Positions 27,094-32,537 of a stretch of DNA of 32,537 nt are shown here, in pieces. The stretch is from NCBI RefSeq assembly GCF_028291745.1, contig NZ_JAQGNQ010000011.1, positions 1 to 32,537 of the forward strand. Direction: 5' to 3'. Origin of the DNA: Ramlibacter sp. GTDB taxonomy: Bacteria; Pseudomonadota; Gammaproteobacteria; Burkholderiales; Burkholderiaceae_C. Below the pieces are notes generated by a model. That model was given only the letters and a program-made list of their open reading frames with translations. It had not been told where the DNA came from and searched no databases. Each line of letters opens with the position of its first letter. Position 1 is the stretch's first letter. A program made the position numbers and the translations under genes.

Positions 27094-29757
27094 ATGAATG
27101 TCTCGCACCCGAGCCCACGGCAATTGTCGCCGTGGCATCTCCTCACCCGCGGGTTAGCGGGACTTTTCATTGCCTTCCTGCTGGTCTGGATAGCCCGGCC
27201 CGCGCACGCGGCACCGCCGCCCGCCGGCACGTCGATCAGCAACCAGGCGTCGGCGACCTACTCCGACGCTTCGGGCATGCCGCGGACCGTGACTTCGAAC
27301 CTGGTGCAGACCACCGTCACGCAGGTGTACAGCCTGACGCTCTCCGCTCCCGGCGCCCAGAACGCGACCCCGGGCAGCGTCGTGTACTACCCGCACACGT
27401 TGACCAACACCGGCAACGGCACGGACACGTTCAACCTGGCGGCCGTGAGTGCCGCGACGGCGTTCACGATGACCAGCGTGCAGATCTTTGCCGACAACGG
27501 CAGCGGTCAACCCACTGGTGCGGCGATCACGTCGAGCGGTCCGGTGGCTTCGGGCTCGAGCTTCAAGTTCATCGTGACCGGCACGGTGCCTGCCACGGCG
27601 ACCTCGGCCCAGACCAACGTGGTCACCGCCACGGCGACCAGCCTCGGCGATGGCACCAAGACCGCCAGCAATGCGGACACCACCACGGTGACCAGCAATG
27701 CCGTGGTCACGCTGACCAAGTCGATCAGCGTCGCGAGCGGCGCCCCCGGCTCCGGTCCGTTCACCTACAAGCTGACCTATACCAACACGGGTAACAGCGA
27801 TGCGACCGCCCTGGCCATCAGCGACATCGTCCCCAGCGGAATGACCTATGTCGCCGGCTCGGCGCGCTGGAGCGTCACCGGGGTGACCGGGCTGAGCGAC
27901 GCCGGCGGCTCCGTGGGCACCTCGCCCAACACGCTGACCTCGACCTACACCAGCGCCAGCAAGACCTTCGTGGCGACGCTCGCCAAGGTGGCTGCGGGCC
28001 AGTCCGGCTACATCACCTTCGACGTGACCGTCGGCGGCGGCACCGCGCCCGGCACGCTGAACAACACGGCGACCACCTCGTACAACAACGGCGTGGCGAC
28101 GGTCACCGGCTTCTCCAACACCGTGCCCTTCACGGTGACGCAGACGGCCAGCGTGAGCCTGACCGGCGCCACCCTGCCCGGCCCGGCCGCGCCTGGTACG
28201 ACGGTGAGCTTCACCAACGTGGTGACCAACACCGGCAACGGAACGGACACGTTCAACGTCACCTTCGCGGCGACCAACACCTACCCGGCCGGAACCACCT
28301 TCCAGCTGTACAAGAGCGACGGCAACACGCCGCTGGTGGATACCAACGGCGACGGCACGGTCGACACCGGTCCGCTGGCTGCCGGTGCGAGCTACAACGT
28401 GATCGTCAAGGCGACGCTGCCTCCGAGCGCCAGCAGCACGGGCCCGTTCTCGATCGACAAGACGGCAACCTCCTTCCTGGACGCTACCAAGAAGGCCACG
28501 GCAACCGACACCCTGACCCTGATCACTCTCGCCAACGTGGACCTGGCGAACACCAGTGCCGCCACCGGCGCCGGCATCGGCATCGGGCCGGAAGCGGCTG
28601 CGCAGGTGACCAAGACCACCAACCCGGGCACCGCGACCGTCATCACCCTGGTCGTGAAGAACACCGGCAACTCGCCTGACACCTACAACATGGCGGCCAG
28701 CACGGTGTCCACCTTCTCCAGTGTCACGCTGCCCGCCGGCTGGACGGTGGACTTCAAGGCCGACGGCGGCGCAGGCACCTGCGCCTCCACCGGCGCGACC
28801 ATCACGAACACGGGGAACGTGCCGGCCAACGGCTTCGTCACGATCTGCGCGGTGGTGACCGTGCCGGCGGGCTACACGGCCGGCACGACCGACCTGTACT
28901 TCCGCTCGCTCTCGCCGACCTCGACCGCGGTCGACGCACTGCACGACGCCGTCACCGTGAACGCGGTGCGCTCGCTCAGCATCACGCCCAACGGCGCTGG
29001 CCAGACCTACCCGGGCGGCTCGTACGTCTACACCCACACGCTGACCAACAACGGCAACGTGGCCGAAGGCGGCGCGCTGAGCACGCTGACCCCGACCGAG
29101 GGCAACAGCGGCTCCGGCTGGACCTCGACGTTCTACGTCGACAGCAACGGCAATGGCGTGCTCGACGCCGGCGACACGCTGATCTCCGGCAGCCTCAACG
29201 CGGCGCTCGGCGCCGGCGGCCTGGCCCAGGGCGGCTCGATCACCGTGTTCAACAAGGTGATCGCACCCAGCGGCGCCTCGGCCGGAACGATCAACGTGAC
29301 CACCATCACGGTGAACACCGTCAACGGCACCTACGTGACCACCGCTCCGGCTCCCGCCGTGGCGACCGACAGCACGACCGTCATCGCCGGCAACCTCACG
29401 CTGATCAAGCTGCAGGCCCCCGATGCCGATTGCGACGGTAACGTGGATGCCACGTTCGCCTACGGCCAGGGCAACCTGAACGCCAAGCCGGGTGCCTGCG
29501 TGCTGTACCAGATCACCGTGACCAACGTCGGCGCTGCCGATGCGACCAACGTGGTGGTGTCGGACGCGACCCCCAGCTACACGACAGTCAGCACCGCGGC
29601 CACCACCGCCTCTCCGGGCAAGATCGCCGGTCCCGCGCTGGGCGCGGCCGGCACGATCACCGCCTACATCGGCACCGGTGCGACGACCACCGCCGGCGGC
29701 ACGCTGGCGGCCGGCCAGTCGGCGGTCATCACCTTCGGAGTGAAGATCACTCCGTAA
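27094..29757 (+). CDS. large secreted DUF11-repeat protein
   Basis: An 887-residue exported protein, rich in Thr, Asn, Gly and Ala. AGAGGGA precedes the ATG. The signal sequence has a long n-region (residues 1-22) and core LAGLFIAFLLVWIARPAHA. The body is a string of at least six beta-sandwich repeats marked by the motif NTGN-x2-DT-[FY]-N: near residues 104, 230 (NTGNSDATALA), 378, 522 (NTGNSPDTYN), 651 (NNGNVAEGG) and 811 (NVGAADATNVVVSD). Asp/Asn loops of EF-hand/dockerin type suggest calcium binding: DTNGDGTVD (about 415), DSNGNGVLDAGD (about 683) and DADCDGNVDA (about 776). There is no LPXTG, no autotransporter barrel and no visible C-terminal membrane anchor, so it is either released or held by another protein. 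A role in the cell surface or adhesion is inferred from architecture only. Confidence 0.85.
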   Translation: MNVSHPSPRQLSPWHLLTRGLAGLFIAFLLVWIARPAHAAPPPAGTSISNQASATYSDASGMPRTVTSNLVQTTVTQVYSLTLSAPGAQNATPGSVVYYPHTLTNTGNGTDTFNLAAVSAATAFTMTSVQIFADNGSGQPTGAAITSSGPVASGSSFKFIVTGTVPATATSAQTNVVTATATSLGDGTKTASNADTTTVTSNAVVTLTKSISVASGAPGSGPFTYKLTYTNTGNSDATALAISDIVPSGMTYVAGSARWSVTGVTGLSDAGGSVGTSPNTLTSTYTSASKTFVATLAKVAAGQSGYITFDVTVGGGTAPGTLNNTATTSYNNGVATVTGFSNTVPFTVTQTASVSLTGATLPGPAAPGTTVSFTNVVTNTGNGTDTFNVTFAATNTYPAGTTFQLYKSDGNTPLVDTNGDGTVDTGPLAAGASYNVIVKATLPPSASSTGPFSIDKTATSFLDATKKATATDTLTLITLANVDLANTSAATGAGIGIGPEAAAQVTKTTNPGTATVITLVVKNTGNSPDTYNMAASTVSTFSSVTLPAGWTVDFKADGGAGTCASTGATITNTGNVPANGFVTICAVVTVPAGYTAGTTDLYFRSLSPTSTAVDALHDAVTVNAVRSLSITPNGAGQTYPGGSYVYTHTLTNNGNVAEGGALSTLTPTEGNSGSGWTSTFYVDSNGNGVLDAGDTLISGSLNAALGAGGLAQGGSITVFNKVIAPSGASAGTINVTTITVNTVNGTYVTTAPAPAVATDSTTVIAGNLTLIKLQAPDADCDGNVDATFAYGQGNLNAKPGACVLYQITVTNVGAADATNVVVSDATPSYTTVSTAATTASPGKIAGPALGAAGTITAYIGTGATTTAGGTLAAGQSAVITFGVKITP
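27403..27435 (+). repeat. 33-bp direct repeat, copy 1
   Basis: Encodes TNTGNGTDTFN inside the 887-residue protein. It differs from copy 2 at 28225-28257 at a single base (position 18 of the unit: C here, A there). This shows recent duplication or strong conservation of this repeat core. Confidence 0.8.
28225..28257 (+). repeat. 33-bp direct repeat, copy 2
   Basis: Second copy of the unit at 27403-27435, with 32 of 33 bases identical. The copies are 822 bases (274 codons) apart, in frame, and encode the same peptide, TNTGNGTDTFN. Confidence 0.8.
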
Positions 29758-29770
29758 CAGCGACGACGCA

Positions 29771-29799
29771 GCGGGGGAGGGCACGCGCCTTCCCCCCGC
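29771..29799 (+). terminator. possible GC-rich stem-loop between secreted-protein genes
   Basis: GCGGGGGAGGG (29771-29781) pairs with CCTTCCCCCCGC (29788-29799) with one bulge and one G-U pair. It lies 14 bases after the stop of the 887-residue gene. No T-run follows. It may attenuate transcription into the third gene or stabilise the upstream mRNA. Confidence 0.35.
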
Positions 29800-29882
29800 T
29801 TCCGGGAGGCCGCCCGCCGCGGCCTGCCGAAAGCGCTGCCAAGCGTCCGTCCGCCGCCCCCTCCCACCCCCCCCTCCATCCC

Positions 29883-32537
29883 ATGGCCCCGCTCAGGAAG
29901 CTGCTGGTCTGCTGCCTGCTGCTGCTCTGGTCGGCAGCAGGCCAGGCCGCGCCGGCGGTCGGGGTGGTGATCAGCAACACGGCCTACGCTACTTTCGTCG
30001 ACAGCACCACGCGGCTGTCGGTGCGCCTGACGTCCGACACGGTCAACACCCGGGTCAACGCGCTCGAGGCCCTCACGCTTGCGAGCAACCAGAACCTGCT
30101 GGTCGCCATCGGCGCGCCGTTCGCGGTCAGCCACACCCTGACCAACACGGGCAACACCGATAGCACTTTCAAGATCACGGCCAGCGTGCTGACCGGCGCC
30201 GGCTTCGCCCCGGCCAACCTGCAGGTGGTGCAGGACCTCAACGGCAATGGCACCGTGGAAGCGGGCGAGCCGGTGGTGCCCGCCTCGGGCATCGACCTCG
30301 CGGTCGGCGCCCGCGTGCACCTGCTGCTCACCGGCCAGGTCCCGCGCACCGGCGCGGCGGGCGAGCGCGCGCAGCTGGTGATCACCGCGGTCAGCGTGGC
30401 GCAGGGCGCGCGCGCCAGCGACACCGACAACCTCACGCTCACCGCCGGCCCCGCGGTGCAGGTGGTGCTGTCGGCCTCGGTCGCGGCCGCCACGCCCGCA
30501 CAGCCCGTGACCTGGACGGCCGTCGCGGTCAACAGCGGCAGCGCCCCCGGTGGCGCGATGGCGATCTCGATCGACGGCGCGCCCACCAACGCCTTCGTGC
30601 TGCGGGTGCCGATGCCGGCCAACGCCAACTTCGACTGGGCGGGCACCTCCACCAACGTGAGCTCGCGCCGGCTGTTCCACCTGGCGACGGCCGCGGCCGG
30701 CAGCTTCGTCACCACGGTGCCGGCAGGCGCGGCGGTCGACGCGGTCGCCTGGGCGATGTCCGAGCTGCCGGCCGGCGGCAGCCTGCAGGGGGAGTTCCGC
30801 GTGCTGGTCGGCGGCAACGCCGCGGGCAGCATCTCGGACACCGCTTACGCAGACTGGTCCGACCAGGGCGCGCTGCTGCTGGCCACCAGCAACACGGTGG
30901 TCCTGCCGCTGCCGGCGCGCCCGGCGCAGATCGGCTTCTTCACCGGCAACAACTACAGCACCGTCGCGGGCCAGACCTCACCGGGCCAGCCGCTGTTCGT
31001 GCAGGCCGATGCAGCCCTGTGCAACGCCGACCCGGTGCGGGTGGACACGGTGCCGGTCACCGTCGTCAGCCAGCTCACCGGCGACGTCGAGACCTTCGTG
31101 GGCGTCGAGACCGGTCCCAACACGGGCCTGTTCCGCATCCAGCCCGATGTGCCGACCGCCAACGGCGCCAGCCACGTGGTGGCTTCGGGCGACGGCGTGC
31201 TCGAAGTGCTGCGCAACGACCTGGTGACCGCCAGCATCACCGGCTGCGGCAGCGTGTCCGCCTCGGCGACGACGACCTTGCTGATCGACCCGAGCGGCGT
31301 GGTGTACGACAGCCGCAGCAACCTGCCCCTCGCCGGCGCCACGGTGGAACTGATCGACATGACCGGCGCGGGCAACGGCGGCCACGCCGGCGGCGCCGCC
31401 TCCGTGCTGCAGCTCGATGGCGCGACGAGCGCGCCGTCGAAGCTGGTCACCGGCGCCGACGGCGTCTATCTGTTCCCGCTGGTGCAGCCCGGCACGTACC
31501 AGATCCGCGTCACGCCGCCCTCGGGTTTCGTGTTTCCCTCGAAGCTGCCCGCGGCGCTGCAGCCGGCCGGCCGCCTGATCGACACCCCCGGTTCCTTCGG
31601 CGGCAGCTTCAGCGTCGCCAGCGGCGCGGTGCGGTTCGACGTGCCCCTCGATACCGGCGGCAGCACCGGCCTGCTGGTGCAGAAGACCGCCAGCCGGACG
31701 ACGGCCGAAGTGGGCGACGTGGTCGACTACACGATCAAGGTGAACAACGCGCTGGTCGTGCCGCTGTCCGGCATGGAAGTGCACGACGTCCTGCCCGCGG
31801 GCTTCACGTATGTGCGCGGCAGCGCCCGCCTCGAGGGCGCCACGCTGGCGGATCCCTCCGGCGGCGCGGGCCCGCAGCTGGTCTTCGCGATCGGCACGGT
31901 CGCGGCCGCTGCCAAGCCGACCCTCACGTACCGCGTGCGCGTCGGCGCCAGCAGCCAGGGCGGCAACGGCATCAACACCGCGCAGGCGATTGCCGGCGGC
32001 GTCGCGTCCAACCGCGCCACGGCGCGCGTGCAGGTGACGGGCGGGGTGTTCTCGGGAGACGCCTACGTGATCGGCAAGGTGTTCGCCGACTGCAATCGCG
32101 ACGGCGTGCAAGCGGGCGACGAGCCAGGCCTGCCCGGCGTGCGCATCTACCTCGAGGACGGCACCTATGCGGTGACCGACGAAGAGGGCAAGTACAGCCT
32201 GTACGGCCTGACGCCGCGCACCCACGTGGCCAAGCTCGATCGCACGACGCTGCCCGCCGGCGCTTCGCTCGTCGTGCTGAACAACCGCAATGCGATGGAC
32301 GCCGGCAGCCGCTTCGTCGACCTCACCAACGGCGAACTGCACAAGGCGGACTTCGCTGTCGCCGAATGCGATGCCGGCGTGCGCCAGCAGATCGCCGCCC
32401 GCCGCAAGGCCCTGGGCCAGACCTCGGAAATCGCGCAGGCGGTTGGCGTGCTGCTGTCCGCGACGGCGCCGGCGGCGACCAGCGACGCGCGCACGCTGCC
32501 GGCCAGCGGCACGCTCGGCCTGCCCGGATCGGGCGCG
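29883..32537 (+). CDS. very large secreted DUF11/CNA-B/SdrD-B-like protein, 3' end missing
   Basis: The frame is open from the ATG at 29883 to the window end, giving 885 residues with no stop, so the protein is larger. The signal peptide is LLVCCLLLLWSAAGQA, with APAVG next. Visible parts: a DUF11-like repeat with HTLTNTGNTDSTFKI (about residue 84); a Ca-loop-like DLNGNGTVEAGE (about 118); a CNA-B/carboxypeptidase-regulatory-like unit from SGVVYDSRSNLPLAGATVEL to GTYQIRVTPPSGFVFP (about 470-545); a DUF11 domain starting LLVQKTASRTTAEVGDVVDY (about 597-710); and an SdrD-B-like unit VIGKVFADCNRDGVQAGDEP then DEEGKYSLYGL (about 729-790). After this the sequence becomes Ala-rich and linker-like. 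It is third in the secreted-protein row, 125 bases after the previous gene. It is probably surface-exposed or an anchor; the anchoring end lies beyond the window. Confidence 0.85.
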   Translation, partial: MAPLRKLLVCCLLLLWSAAGQAAPAVGVVISNTAYATFVDSTTRLSVRLTSDTVNTRVNALEALTLASNQNLLVAIGAPFAVSHTLTNTGNTDSTFKITASVLTGAGFAPANLQVVQDLNGNGTVEAGEPVVPASGIDLAVGARVHLLLTGQVPRTGAAGERAQLVITAVSVAQGARASDTDNLTLTAGPAVQVVLSASVAAATPAQPVTWTAVAVNSGSAPGGAMAISIDGAPTNAFVLRVPMPANANFDWAGTSTNVSSRRLFHLATAAAGSFVTTVPAGAAVDAVAWAMSELPAGGSLQGEFRVLVGGNAAGSISDTAYADWSDQGALLLATSNTVVLPLPARPAQIGFFTGNNYSTVAGQTSPGQPLFVQADAALCNADPVRVDTVPVTVVSQLTGDVETFVGVETGPNTGLFRIQPDVPTANGASHVVASGDGVLEVLRNDLVTASITGCGSVSASATTTLLIDPSGVVYDSRSNLPLAGATVELIDMTGAGNGGHAGGAASVLQLDGATSAPSKLVTGADGVYLFPLVQPGTYQIRVTPPSGFVFPSKLPAALQPAGRLIDTPGSFGGSFSVASGAVRFDVPLDTGGSTGLLVQKTASRTTAEVGDVVDYTIKVNNALVVPLSGMEVHDVLPAGFTYVRGSARLEGATLADPSGGAGPQLVFAIGTVAAAAKPTLTYRVRVGASSQGGNGINTAQAIAGGVASNRATARVQVTGGVFSGDAYVIGKVFADCNRDGVQAGDEPGLPGVRIYLEDGTYAVTDEEGKYSLYGLTPRTHVAKLDRTTLPAGASLVVLNNRNAMDAGSRFVDLTNGELHKADFAVAECDAGVRQQIAARRKALGQTSEIAQAVGVLLSATAPAATSDARTLPASGTLGLPGSGA

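Noticed and set aside
27154..29784. An 876-codon open frame on the minus strand opposite the DUF11 gene
   Set aside because: Composition is Gly/Arg/His/Val-rich low-complexity shadow. The plus strand has a signal peptide, a ribosome-binding site and repeated domain motifs.

Overview
This is a GC-rich window with strong third-position GC bias. It comes from the chromosome of a betaproteobacterium, most likely order Burkholderiales and close to Comamonadaceae. The evidence is the sequence character of IlvE, UvrA, AmpG and SSB, and the gene orders ilvE / CHCC zinc-finger / waaF and uvrA / MFS / ssb, which I recognise from that order. The genus cannot be fixed by eye. No rRNA, tRNA, CRISPR array, transposase or integrase was found.

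Layout. Bases 1-2105 (+) hold housekeeping genes: the 3' part of ilvE, a small zinc-finger gene and waaF, followed by a large palindromic repeat. Bases 2206-4915 hold a LysR regulator divergent from a YbfB/YjiJ-type MFS exporter, which overlaps a carboxymuconolactone-decarboxylase-family gene. Bases 5028-7294 (-) hold an OmpR-type response regulator and its histidine kinase, with a CpxR-like box upstream and an intrinsic terminator about 210 nt beyond the kinase. Bases 7323-9386 hold ampG divergent from a MarR regulator.

Bases 9393-19620 are a 10-kb block of five co-directional minus-strand signalling genes. In transcription order they are a GAF/PAS/HisKA/REC/Hpt hybrid kinase, a double-PAS hybrid kinase, a TonB-dependent receptor, a YfiR-family periplasmic protein and a CHASE8-type hybrid kinase. 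The last three are translationally packed (4-base overlap, then a 1-base gap) and form the most striking module of the window. YfiR plus a CHASE8 sensor recalls the Pseudomonas YfiR/YfiN pair, but the output here is a histidine kinase/receiver protein, not a diguanylate cyclase.

Bases 19679-26191 return to core functions: pyrF, uvrA (-), a small unrecognised secreted protein with an FNR/CRP-like palindrome upstream, an MFS transporter and ssb with a clear terminator. From 26192 to the window end lies an accessory-looking surface-protein locus. A palindrome-rich leader is followed by three consecutive secreted proteins built from DUF11-like beta-sandwich repeats (169 aa, 887 aa and at least 885 aa). 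The third is cut by the window end and also carries CNA-B/SdrD-B-like domains and Ca-binding-type Asp/Asn loops. This locus and the TonB/YfiR/kinase operon are the best candidates for poorly described systems.
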